From the NCBI GenBank assembly GCA_038025085.1, contig CM076148.1, forward strand, positions 36,167,691 to 36,231,690: a stretch of DNA of 64,000 nucleotides, written 5' to 3'. Within the stretch, counting starts at the first letter, position 1; the number at the start of each line of letters is the position of its first letter. Below the pieces are notes generated by a model that saw only the letters and a list, made by a program, of their open reading frames with translations, was not told the DNA's origin and searched no databases. Both the position numbers and the translations under genes were made by a program. The stretch is from Tetragonia tetragonoides (lineage: Eukaryota > Streptophyta > Magnoliopsida > Caryophyllales > Aizoaceae). Positions 46,236 to 57,420 of the stretch are shown one piece after another.

Positions 46236-47540
46236 GGTCAACCTAATGATCATCACATGATAGATTGACTAATCCAATGACCACCATTAGTGATAAGATA
46301 GATTAACTAGTCAAATATACATTAGTAATGAGATAGATTGACTAATTCAATTATCAGTAATATGGTGAAGCTTATTATATCGAGTTGGAAATTTATTATT
46401 AAAAAAACCCGTAATTTTTTGTTAAATGAAAAAAAAAAATATATATAATATACTGATCATCGCTAGTAATACGGAGATAGATATTTCTCCTATAAACTTT
46501 GGTACAAGTTATATGAGTAAGTCAAATATCACACATCAATAATGGTAAATGAAATAAGGTAATCTCAATGTTTTTTTGACAAAATAGACAAGATTCCTTG
46601 TACATGAAGTAGACGTGTAATAATTTTAAAAACACATAATGCGGAATCTTTTCGAACCAAAGTAAGAAAATAAAATATGGTGCTTGTTAATATATAAAAT
46701 GAATATTTTATTTCTAATTATCTAAGTTATTGTTATAATTATTAGTTGATTGAATCCTTTGATCAACTTACGGAGGGCTCTTAGGCATTATTACCACTAT
46801 GTCATATATGATATGTGTCAATAGAGTATAAGAATATGAATTACTAATTGAAAGTTTAGAGTACTCTAAATAATATATTTGGGGTAATCTAATTCTAATT
46901 AAAAGTATATTTTTTTCTTAATAATGGTATTGATAAAGTCCCTTTATAGTATATTGAAGAATTTCTTAAATTGTAAATTTTTTTATCTAAGTAATAGTTT
47001 TAGTTTAATTTTAGATGGTCTAACTAATACTTAGTGAAATATAAAAACTACAAGCTAAAAAAGAAAAAGGCTCTAGTTTTGTTCATGTTTGTGTTCATAG
47101 CATAAGTACATATTTTCTTGGATATTGTACAAAATTTTACTTTTATGTACTATGTAAATGTACTAATGGTCCAAAGTCTAACAACTAGCACTTGATTTCG
47201 TTTTATCTTCACTGCTAAAGTTTCAATGTACTCAAATATTGTAAAGAAGTACTAAAGTCTAAAGTCATTTGTACAAAAAATAGACTAAATGTACAAAAGT
47301 CGTCATTTTTATACCAAACAGACATGTTTCCACCTGTTTTCCCAAAATAACCAAATCTCTTTTTCACATTGAAAAAAAGTTAATTTTATCTGATGAACCA
47401 TACAACGTAATACAGAAAATTTGATGTATTCAAGCACGTTAGGATTAGTCAAATGAGGTTACTATATACTTTTTTTATTTGTGGAAAATGTCAAAAGTTA
47501 TTACAATTTTGGAACACATTTTCTACCGTAATTAAAAAAA
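46236..47540. other. AT-rich non-coding
   Basis: No gene or array is recognised. A short duplication of TGATCATC/ATAGATTGACTAAT words lies near 46240-46340. Confidence 0.35.
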
Positions 47541-48205
47541 CGAAACACTTAAAACGTCTATATTAGATGAACTTACCCAAAATATAATAATAAGAACTAA
47601 ATCAACGACAAATAATAATAAATTAAAAATTTTAACTAAATTGTATTGAGATTTCACAACTGAGTCATGGTAATTCACTGAGTCATAGCAATTCGCTAAG
47701 TTGTGGAAAATTCCACAACTGAGTAATGACAATTCGCTAAGTTGTGGAGAATTCCACGACTGAGTAATGGCAATTCCAAACACTGAGTCATGACTAAATT
47801 GCATGGCGATTCATCGAGTTATCTTCATTCTATGAATCACGGAAACCCAAAATTTTCACTAACTTATATTCCATGACTCAATTGTGGAAATTTACATAAT
47901 CCTGCATTCACAAAAAATAGTTGGTATATGGGTGGTGATGAAATTTTTTGGAGGAGAATCATGGTGAAACAAGAAGTAGATGGTTTATGGCTTTCTTTTG
48001 AAGAGAGAGAGTGAGTGAGGAGTGTTTTCATTGAGAGTGTTTTAAATGAGGGAAGGGAAAATAATTTTTGGCAGTGGTACCGATTTGCTTTTTAAATTTT
48101 TTACTGCACAAAAAAATATTCACCCAATGAATCACCTTTAGTGCAAGTTTTTGAGGTGCCACATGTGCTTTGGAAGACAATTTTATTGTCTTTCCGGAAG
48201 ACTCG
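47541..48205. repeat. Right arm of the long inverted repeat
   Basis: Complementary to the left arm around 42370-42960. GAACTTACCCAAAATATAAT here is the reverse of ATATTTT...GGGTAAGTTC there, and CACAACTGAGTCATG blocks repeat about three to four times. No transposase lies between the arms. Confidence 0.6.
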
Positions 48206-48866
48206 TAGCAGCATTGTTGTTTGTATCTATCTGTCTTCTCCACTTTCACAATTCTCTTTCCTTTATTTTCAACATAAAAACTCGTATGAAACAGCGTCAA
48301 AGTGAGACCATCTTTATAGCCAAGCATGACATATTGATAAAGTGGTAATTAAAGTATAAAAGAGATAAACAAAATATTAAAATGGGTTTATCACCCACCG
48401 GGTCAATAAACCATTTTCCACTTGAGAATGAAAGATTTTGATTACAAATCAGGTTTTAGTTAGGAATCAATTAGTACTAAAGATGTAATGTTATTATTAG
48501 GAATCATTTCCAACACCAATTTGTGTCATTTCTTTCCCCATCATGTTTATCTAACCAGACATTGGAAATGCACATATTTCTTTTTTGCACCTTTTTTTTC
48601 CCTACCATTTTCCATCAAAACAAACCAGACATAATAAGGATATAGGATATGTTCATTCTTGAGGAAGATCTGACAATGTTTGGCCTAAACTCCTATAGCC
48701 ATGTTGTGCAAAAATAATAGTCCATTTTGTAGTATAATTTGAACTCAAACTATAACAAGTACTAACTTGTAAGTCACATAAAACATCATCGCCTTCTGGG
48801 AACAGGTCTCAAAATTCTAGGCGCACGTCTCAATAGTGAATCATACGAAGAATCAGAATCTGTAGT
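48206..48866. other. 3' flank of the F-box/FBD gene
   Basis: Non-coding, with half of a small MITE-like element at about 48270-48345. No gene. Confidence 0.4.
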
Positions 48867-50842
48867 CTAATCAGAATCTGTAGTCGAATCAGAATCATCG
48901 GAAGAACTGGATTCAACATCATCGGAAGAACTTGAATCATCTGAAGAATCAGGAACTACAGGAATCTTGGGAGAATTATTACTAGTCACACAAATCATGA
49001 TGATCATAGTTGGAGACGCCTTGTGAAACCGAGTCAATTTCTTTGAAATCGTTGACTGTGCATTTGCATCAAGTTGGTTATTTATCTCGAGAGACAACTT
49101 GTTTAGCATCGGAGAGCAGGCCAATAGAAACTCTATTAGGCTAAGCTCTGAATCGCAACCGCGGTTGAGCTTGACATTAACCTCAAGAAGTTGGAGAAAC
49201 TGAAAGGACATATCATATCCCAATTTGTCTTTGTCATCAGCATCGGCCAACTTATTTTCCGTAGCAACCTACAACAAAGATTGAAAATGTTAAATGGTTT
49301 GGGAATGACTCATAATACTTCTATGTCAATGAGTGTATGACAGTATGAGGATATCACCCTAAAAAGATGAAGTCATGAATGTTGTAGAACTGAAAATCTA
49401 GGAAAAAAATAGAAATTATATTGGTAGCAACCTGTCGAGCATCGCTGCACATAGGTAAGGAAAATACTAGACCAATCAATCTCTTACGGGAAATTTCTTG
49501 GATACCCTCAAAGTTTGCACTTTTGAACGGAATATCCACTTTTTTTTTTAAACTTTGAACATTACAAAGTTCAAAATTTTGCCCCAGCACTTTTTCTTTT
49601 GGGTTATAATTGAAAAACACTTCAAAATACAGTTTTGGTGAGTAAACTATTCAACCATCAACCATCTAAATATGCTCTAGGATTCCGAACATATGAGTAG
49701 CTTACCGAGATATCGAGCTTTTCAATGTTAGGGCACCTCTGTATGAATCTAATGGCGGAGGAAAAACCGTCAAGATCGTTCAGAAAGATGGATGACAACT
49801 CAAGACTTCTTAGGTTTACAAAGGTTGCGGATAGCCATCCCTTAAGAAACACCTGCAGTCAAACCCAAACATAAAAAGTTGCTTAAACAGTTGAAACTTG
49901 AAAGCAAACAAGATGAAAAAACCTTACAATATTAGTTCATATAAACTGATCTAACGAAGTTCATTCTAGTTTCTAAGGTAAAGTTAGACAATCCCGTACT
50001 GCACAAAAGTCATCTCCAAGACCAACACTTTCAATCAAATCTCTAAGACTAATAAGGTATCGATCTTGCATTGTCCCCACTATACCCCAAACAAACGAAG
50101 CTGACAAGAGATTCTGAACATTTCTAACCTGAAGTGATTGGGAAGCGTCCGTGACAACCAAGTGTCTGAGATGAGGAGCATCAATATTAACCAGTTTGAT
50201 ACCCTTACAGTTTCTTAAACTTAGTGTTTCCAGCAATGGGCAGTTGGCAATGATCTTTTCAAATGTGCCTTCTACAAATGTGACATTGAGAAGCTCAAGG
50301 CACCCGAGCCTTCTGAAACCCCGAAAAGTATTCAGAGGGGGACTCAGGTGACAGTGTTGAAGATGCAGTTTCTCCAACCCCACACAAGCGAATAGGTGAG
50401 AGCTCAACTTCAGAGACAACGATTTATGGGGATTCTTAATGCTAAAATCTTTAACACCACTTCTTGAAAGAAATGATAGCCATTGAGTAACATCAGCAGG
50501 TTGATCATTTTGCGAGGAGGCCGGTACATACAGAGAAAACCTGTGAATGGGACCATCGTGTTGAAGGAGTACCTTGCTCACAATGTTGAAAAAGTTGAGC
50601 TTGTGGCTTGTAAAAAAACAAGCATCGAAAATAAGTTGAGGAGTTGAAATCCATGTCTCCTGCCATTTCCGGGAAAGGACGGACATTCGTGCAGCATCAC
50701 AGAGGTGCAAGTGTTTCATAATGCAATCTAAAATATCCCTCCCCAAATCATTAATTATATCTGCAGAAGCATCAACAGTATTTTTCCTTTTCGATTTCCT
50801 TTCATTGCCAACAGTATTTTTCCTTTTCGATTTCCCAGTCAT
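48867..50842 (-). CDS. F-box/LRR/FBD protein with acidic Ser/Asp tail, three exons
   Basis: I model exons 50842-50000, 49852-49706 and 49268-48867, all phase 0 with GT-AG borders (GCA|GTACGG, CTGCAG|GTG, TCG|GTAAG, TTGTAG|GTT), giving about 463 residues. Two short basic repeats (KSKRKNTV, twice) open the protein and look like a nuclear signal. The F-box follows at about residues 30-75 (DILDCIMKHLHLCDAARMSV, LSRKWQETW). LRR-like segments cover residues about 160-330 (CPLLETLSLRNCKGI, PNIEKLDIS). The FBD part has LLEVNVKLNRGCDSELSLIE and FLLACSPMLNKLSLEI. The last about 27 residues are almost only Ser, Asp and Glu, which is unusual for the family. An alternative acceptor at about 49435 before a similar GTTGCTAC word would insert a short, less convincing exon. 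SCF substrate receptor role by family. Confidence 0.85.
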
Positions 50843-52095
50843 CTATGGGAATGAGAATTCTGAAGTAATCATAATCAGATAGCAGAATCAGTAAAAGGAT
50901 GGAAGAGCAAAGTAAACAATAACAAAGCTAGAAAAGACATCGCGCATTGTTTTTGTGATCATCAAAATTATTTGATGTTTCATCTTTTTAGGACCGTTTT
51001 GAAAGGGTGCGGAATGAAACAAAATGAAACTTGCAACAATGAAACGAAAGGTTACCTATTGCAGAATGGAACCAAATATGATAAAAAATAAAAAGCAAAA
51101 ACTAGATAGAATGCGGCAGAACTGAACAAACACAAAAACTTGTATAGAGCGGACTCATGATATGATGACTCTGCCTTTCCCTCCTCCCCTCTCTCTCTCT
51201 CTCCTTTCCCCTCCCGCTCCTCACAGGATAGGCTCACCCCACAAGACCTATTGCTGAACAAAACAGGCAAAAACTGAACGGAAGAAGAAGGCCTTACTAA
51301 TACCATTGATCAGAAGAATTTGTTACATTATGAAAAAATAAGTTTTGGTGATGAGTCCCTCCCCCTAATACTAACTCCATATAGAAACTTTATTTTGACC
51401 ATGTGTGAATTCAAGTTTCATTATTGATAAACAAATACAACTGTTTCACTATTATGTTTGAACTTTTAGTAGTAATATTATCAACATCATAAATATGAGC
51501 TACACCAACACAGTTGCCACAGGCACATGATCGAATAATGTCTCTTTGAGTGGCAACTATGTTTAAAAATTCAAAAAAAAAAACACAAAAACTCATATGA
51601 GGCGGCCTCAACGTGATGTCAATCGGTGACCTAACCTCAATACCGCCTTAAAAGAGACTTACTTTAACAAGAAATTCACTTAATCCAGCAAAATATCAAA
51701 TAACAAATTTGTTTCGTTCTTTTCGAATTGATAAAAAAAAAACAAATTGCAGAAACTCTAAAGATTGAGAGAATCAAATTGACCTAATAATTTGAAATTT
51801 TGGAGCACAATATCAATCATATTCATTGAGAGAATCAAATTAACACTTTGAGAAAAGTGGAAACTAAAGAATTATCATGTGATATCATACAATTAATCAA
51901 AGTATTACCAATTAGGCAAAAAGTCAGAAACGCTAACCTTTTTCTTCTGAGTCTCTGGCAGTCGTGACTCGTGAGGTACGGAGGGGAAATGTTTTTTTGC
52001 TTGGCGTCCACAGGGGAGTCTAATTTAACTTGACAAACTTTCCCTGTGGGCCTGTGGTCCGCAATGGGCCGGGCGGCCCACAACTTTTTTTTCTC
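50360..52095. repeat. Segmental duplication, copy 2 (partner 35950-39500)
   Basis: Contains the first exon and 5' flank of the complete F-box/FBD gene. A small GGCGGCCT element at about 51580-51655 is present only in this copy, as the 36.85-kb insertion is only in the other. A CT-rich tract lies at 51177-51212. Confidence 0.8.
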
Positions 52096-52119
52096 TCCAT
52101 TTTTAGTATTGCAGCAGGT

Positions 52120-52360
52120 CTTGTGTGGACTTAGTCCACCGTGGACCAAGTAATTTTGAGTGGTGACTCCAGGTGAAGTAGGGGAGTGGCTCCAGGTGAA
52201 GTAAGGGGTGGCTCCGGGTAAAGTAGGGGGTGGCTCAGGTGAAGTAGGGGTGGTGCTAAGTTTAAATTTGAGGGGTGGCTCTAGGTGAAGTAGGGGTGGC
52301 TTCAGGTAAAGTAAGGTGTGATTCCAAATATTGGTCCACCATGGACTAAGTCCACACAAG
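52120..52360. mobile_element. MITE with 29-bp terminal inverted repeats, 241 bp
   Basis: The left end CTTGTGTGGACTTAGTCCAC is matched by the right end read inward with only one or two differences over about 29 bp. Between them a unit like GGTGAAGTAGGGGTGGCTCC repeats about six times. No clear target duplication is seen. Confidence 0.75.
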
Positions 52361-52475
52361 TTTTTGTATTAGTTTTGTGTGCTGCTTCGAATGATATTTG
52401 ATAGGCTTTTTTTTTGTTTTTTTTTTTGTTTTTTTTGCTAAACAAAAAAGGGTGTAAGTGAATGACGATCGGGAC

Positions 52476-52480
52476 ACCCC
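52476..52480. repeat. Left target-site duplication (ACCCC) of LTR element
   Basis: ACCCC lies just before the 5' LTR and again at 53819-53823 just after the 3' LTR, the 5-bp duplication expected for LTR retrotransposons. Confidence 0.8.
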
Positions 52481-53085
52481 TATAGACACCAAAATTGTGT
52501 CAACTGGTGACTCCCGAAAATATATTATTTTATCCCAAAAGATATGGTAATTATTTCAAAAGATATGATAATTATCTTTTAGAATATATATTATCTTTTA
52601 TTCCAAAAAGATAGGATTGTAGGGAGATCTAGCTCTTCTCAACCACTACTCCAACCTCTATAAAAGGGAGATCATCCCAAGGTTGAGGGGGAGGGAGCAA
52701 GCCACAAAGGTCCCGTCAGAGCAAAACGGAATAAGCCACAAAGGCCTCTTGAGGCGAAACGGAATAAGCCACAAAGGCCCCGTGGGGCAAGACAGAACAA
52801 GCCACAAAGGCCTTGTCAGACTCGATGGAACTAGCCGCACAAAAATGGCCCCGTCACCTCCCTACCACAAAATAGTAGGTCTGCAGTTCGGGAACAAGTC
52901 AACAAGACCCTCGTTCTGCTAGATTCAAGAAAACGCTCCCAAGCCCCTTGAATCTAAACATATCCCCGTTCCCTTAGAATGGAATCAAGAGATCCACAAA
53001 ATTGTAACCCACAAATTATCAATAAATTATCTTGTTCTATATTTTCTTTCCTCTTATTTGCATGTTTGAATTTTTATGGTTTACA
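52481..53085 (+). repeat. 5' LTR with internal 33-bp minisatellite
   Basis: TATA box at about 52659-52666. Right after it, at about 52690-52840, a unit containing AAGCCACAAAGGCCCCGT repeats about every 33 bp four to five times; the same array is in the other LTR. Confidence 0.9.
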
Positions 53086-53213
53086 AATTGGCACGCTCGG
53101 TGGGACCATTTTTGCTCTTCATCTCCAATTTTCAAGGGGGCAATCTACATTAAGTTTCGAGACCAAGTTGCATCCTACATTGAAGTCTCCACAACTAGTC
53201 TCGAGGGGGCATC

Positions 53214-53818
53214 TGTAGACACCAAAATTGCCTCAACTGGTGACTCCCGAAAAGATATTATTTTATCCCAAAAGATATGGTAATTATCTCAAAAGATATG
53301 ATAATTATCTTATGGGATATATATTATCTTTTATTCCAAAAAGATAGGATTGCAAAGAGATCTAGCTCTTCTCAACCACTACTCCAATCTCTATAAAAGG
53401 GAGATCATCCCAAGGTTGAGGGGGGAGGGAGCAAGCCACAAAGGCCCCGTCGGAGCGAAACGGAATAAGCCACAAAGGCCCCGTGAGGCGAAACGGAATA
53501 AGCCACAAAGGCCCTGTGGGGCGAGACAGAACAAGCCACAAAGGCCCTGTCAGACTCGATAGAACAAGCCGCACAGAAAAGTCCCGTCACCTCCCTACCA
53601 CAAAATAGTAGGTCCGCAGTTTGGGAACAAGTCAACAAGACCCTCGTTCTGCTAGATTCAAGAAAACGCTCACAAGCCCTTTGAATCTAAACATATCCTC
53701 GTTCCCTTCGAATGGAATCAAGAGATCAACAAAATTGTAACCTACAAACTATCAATAAATTATCTTGTTCTATATTTTCTTTCCTCTTATTTGCAGGTTT
53801 GAATTTTTATGGTTTACA
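53214..53818 (+). repeat. 3' LTR with internal 33-bp minisatellite
   Basis: TATA box at about 53392-53399; minisatellite at about 53430-53575. It differs from the 5' LTR at scattered positions, so the insertion is not very recent. Confidence 0.9.
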
Positions 53819-53823
53819 ACCCC

Positions 53824-54894
53824 CGCTACATCATGTTCGGGCTCTTGTGTTCAAGAGTGAATATATCAGACTAACTGAACAATCAACGCAAGTACTGACC
53901 CCGTCAACATAGCACCAAGTAACAACGGGCTAGTCATCATTAATTTTTTGCATTTTAATCCCTTCCTTTTTTTTATCCTTTAATTTTCAAATATATTTCA
54001 TAAAGATATTTGTGTTATACAGATGTTACAAAAACAATAGGTTTTGTGTGGGGCAAACTTATCCCATGAGACGTGTAAGAGAGAGAGAAAGAAGGGAGAA
54101 ATGTGAGAGGCTCTATCTCATAGATTCACCATATACAAGTTTTGCGTTAGCCAACTAATAATATTTGTCTACTGGGAGGGAGGGGGGGGGATTCTTCCAA
54201 TATTTACCAATTACCACCAATTTTGGAAACTGCAGGACTAGTTAGGAGCAATACAGGAAACCATGAACAATATGAGGAATGAAACTTTATGAAAGACACT
54301 AAATCACTTTGACGTCCGATATACAGAACAATGGGAAAGACATTGCCAATTTGATGCAACACCTATGCTACATGAACCACTACAGACATGAGACACTAAC
54401 ATTTGTCAGTAAAGCTTCCACTACAGACATGAGACACTAACATTTGTCAGTAAAGCTTCCAGTTTGGCGGTAACATACTGAGTAACATATACCACAGAAA
54501 TCTCAGTATCAGTCGTGATCGCGGGAACAGTCCTGCTTTACATCTGTGATATGAATTTCAATATAGCTTGAAATTTGCAGAACCTCTAATGCAGTTTGGC
54601 CTGGCATGGGATCATCAAAGACAAAAAAGAGCAGCGACTAAAGTCTGAATGAGATACAGAATTGTATCTTCAGGTTGTCTTGGATATTCTCCAAGGGTAC
54701 AGTCTTGGTATCCTTTGCAAAATGGGAATAAAACTGACCATTTTCCTTAAAAAAAGAGAAAAAAAAAGAAGAAGAAGACTAGAAAGAAAAAGGGGGTTCT
54801 TGTTTGTTTTCTTTCACCTGAATGACCCTGAGCAACAGCTAAAAGAGGGAGATTCAGTTACAGGCAAAATAGAGACCCATAAATAGTTCAGACT
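53824..54894. other. Orphan flank of a lost F-box/FBD copy
   Basis: About 54140-54670 aligns, in the same orientation, with about 61870-62740, which is the 5' side of the F-box/FBD gene at 60.3-61.8 kb. Shared words include AACATTTGTC/AACAGTTGTC, GCAGAACCT, AATGCAGTTTGGCCT, AAAAAGAGCAGC and GAGATACAGAATT. No F-box gene lies to its left, so only the flank survives. A perfect 41-bp tandem duplication is at 54377-54460. Confidence 0.6.
54377..54460. repeat. 41-bp perfect tandem duplication
   Basis: The unit CCACTACAGACATGAGACAC plus AACATTTGTCAGTAAAGCTT occurs twice head to tail. The homologous flank at about 62200 has one diverged copy. Confidence 0.95.
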
Positions 54895-56787
54895 TTAATT
54901 CTGAGGTGGGTGATTCATATGAAGTTTAATATCAACAAATCTTCCCCTTGATCTTGAGAATCCTTGACGCATCCGAATCAAAGCTTTCGACGACCAAGAC
55001 TGGTAATCAGCATAGCTGGTCCCAATAGTGCCCTGAATCTTCTCCAGAACAGGAGAGGCAGCAAGAAGACACTCAATCATATCAAGCTCCACATCTAAAC
55101 CATGAAGACAGAGAATAGTAATCCTGCGGAGATGGCGGAATTTGTATCCGAAGTTGTAAGAAGTTCTGTGTTCTTCCAGTTCTAGCCAATGCTTGCCTGC
55201 AAACTGCACAAAACATGACACACAAGATCATTGCAAACTAGTGTAAGACAGAAAGCTACTTTCACCTTTAAGAGCAAGTCAATATATCTATTGTCATTTA
55301 TATCATAATTGCCTGAAGTCTACCAAAATTATGTACTAAAAGTATTTAAAAGTCCAGGAGGCCGGAAGGCAATGAGTCGATAATATCCGTTATTCGCCAT
55401 TGCTGTTTTACCAAACTCGATTTCCTGACAATCGATTTGCTATTCATCAGTATGCAGTAGGACCACAGGTGAGAACAAGGTGTAAAAAACATCTGTTGTG
55501 TTAATTAGTTGTTAGAAGTGCAGGAAGATTTTGACAATAGACATCTGCAGTAGACATCCGACTCCTTAGTACGAGATCAAGGAGTCAATAGAAACAACTC
55601 AGTCGCTTACTGAGCTTCATGGCTAAAAAATCAATTTCAATTACAAAATGACTAAGCAACTTACAGATATCGTAAGCTCCTCCAAGTCAGGGCAGCTTTC
55701 AATGAAACGTACAGCACAAAGAAATTGAAACAGCTGAGTTGGATTGACGTTGAATAACCGCAGTTTTGTCAGGTGATTAAAATTCCTTGGAAGCATTCCA
55801 CATAAGCGCGGTCCAGCCAAGAACTTCAAATCAGAAACAAAGTAAGATGTTAGGCACATTTGCTTAGTCTAACTTCAAAAGCGCAAAATTTCAAATTAAC
55901 TTACTCCTTACCCCGAAAAAATGAGCTGCGAGACAAAGCTCCTTAACTTTACATGAAGCAGAGAGAAACTCAACCAGATCACGTGCTGTAGTGGCAACCA
56001 GCTGACTTGTTGTCGTAGCATGAATATGCGCTACCTTTTCCAGCAAACCAATTTTAATTGATGAAAGATCAGCACAACCTTTCAAACAGATGGTCTTAAA
56101 CTTTCCATACACCTCTATGTACTTGAGATTAGGCGCATTAATAATAAGATGATGTGCAGCATCAAACCCCTTCAGTATCAAACTCTCAAGTACTGGACAT
56201 CTAGAAATGAAACTTCCAATTGTAACCTCCAAAAATCTCATGTTCTCAAGCTCAAGGTTGATTAGATTTTTAAAGGTTTGAAAAGTAGGAAGGAGTGGGA
56301 CACTGAATGTGCAGTGAGTGAGTTTTAACTTTTCCAACTCCACACAGGAGAAAAGATGAGATGGTAACTTAAGAGATGAATTGCTGCAGTTTTCTAGGGT
56401 AATTTCCCTGACATCATTGTTTGATAGAAAGGTTATCAGATGACCAATCTCAGGACTGCTTGTAGAATTCATGTCAGGAATATGGAGGAAAAATCGATAC
56501 ACAGGGCCATTGTGATACATTAGGACTTTTGTCACAATGCTGTAGAATTTATTAACCTGGAATGGTTTATTCTTCAGCACATCTTTAAAGAACTGAGCAT
56601 CAAACTTCAGATGTCCGAGCGACATCCAAATACGTCTTGACTTCCTAGACAAGATACACAGCCTTGTGGCATCACGAAGGGGTAGCCGTTCCATAATGCT
56701 GTCAATCACATTTGCTGGTAAATCGGCAACTAATTCTTTAGCAGCACAATTGACTCCACGGCTCTCAGGACCATGATTAGATGCCAT
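54895..56787 (-). CDS. F-box/LRR/FBD protein, three exons
   Basis: I model exons 56787-55912, 55823-55665 and 55203-54895, all phase 0 (GGG|GTAAGG, TTGAAG|TTC, TCT|GTAAG, TGCAG|TTT), giving about 447 residues. The F-box lies at residues about 18-60 (LVADLPANVIDSIMERLPLR, DATRLCILSRKSRRIW). The first Trp of the usual SRKWRxxW is Ser here. LRR-like repeats follow (LEKLKLTHCTF, CPVLESLILKGF), then exon 2 with CPDLEELTIS and an FBD end (ILCLHGLDVELDMIECLLAA, SPVLEKIQG). Exon 2 is 159 bp, as in the neighbour at 60.3 kb, confirming a shared gene structure. Predicted SCF substrate receptor, target unknown. It is a tandem paralogue of 60283-61841. Confidence 0.85.
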
Positions 56788-57420
56788 TTATAATAGGACT
56801 GCATCCAGATTCGAAGAAAAAAGAAGTTATACAATGAGGTATAATAGTTTTTCCTTCTCTTATTTTTGGGGACAGGGCTTCTGTTACGAAGTTTTGTAGA
56901 GAAATAAGAGATTCTACCCATACTTAAGAATCATCATGGCACTTCATAGTCAAGCCTTAATTCATTTTTTGAGCTGCCTCCTGCTAGGCTGCACGAAGTG
57001 ATCATGTTTGCATCTTATTCTATGATAATCCTGAATTGAACCACCCCCTCAACTAATACGTAAGCTTCAATCACATTTTCACGGCCTAACAATAACTACA
57101 TCCCATTTGACTTTATCTAACATACATAATCCTGAAATTCTAACAAATCTTACAAAACACCTCTAATTGCTGCCACATCCAGTTTGCCTCGGGCATCAAT
57201 TTCTCATTTGAGTTTATCATATTTGGTTGCAGCAGCACATGACAACCCCTTTTTTCAGCAGTTGCAATGTCTTTTGCACTTTTGTCAAGTTACACCAGGG
57301 GAGTAAGCCAAAATAACCATCCAAGTAGTGGCAATATGAGATAATGATTTCCTTAGTAATGACTCATGAACTGATTCACTTTTTTTCTTTTCCCCATTTT
57401 CATAAGATCTAAAAAACAAA
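56788..57420. other. 5' flank of the F-box/FBD gene
   Basis: About 57010-57100 resembles about 63060-63170, the 5' side of the paralogous gene (TTCTATGATAATCCTGAAT, CAATCACRTTTT), so part of the promoter side was duplicated with the genes. No TATA box is assigned. Confidence 0.5.

Larger units (their letters stand above)
52481..53818 (+). mobile_element. Miniature LTR retroelement, 1338 bp, non-coding
   Basis: Two direct LTRs of 605 bp each (52481-53085 and 53214-53818) enclose only 128 bp. The 3' LTR begins TGTAGACACC and both end TTTACA; the 5' LTR begins TATAGACACC, a decayed TG. Immediately inside the 5' LTR is TTGGCACGCTCGGTGGGA, in the position and style of a plant primer-binding site. 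Just before the 3' LTR is the purine-rich CTCGAGGGGGCATC. Each LTR has CTATAAAAGGGAG (TATA box) and AATAAATTATC (polyadenylation-like). There is no gag or pol, so movement would depend on proteins from a partner element. The size class resembles TRIM or SMART elements, but the LTRs are unusually long for it. Confidence 0.92.

Noticed and set aside
52658..53638. Repetitive open frames (KPQRPCGA- and FVACSLP-type repeats) on both strands
   Set aside because: They are translations of the LTR minisatellite; no retroviral-type protein is encoded.
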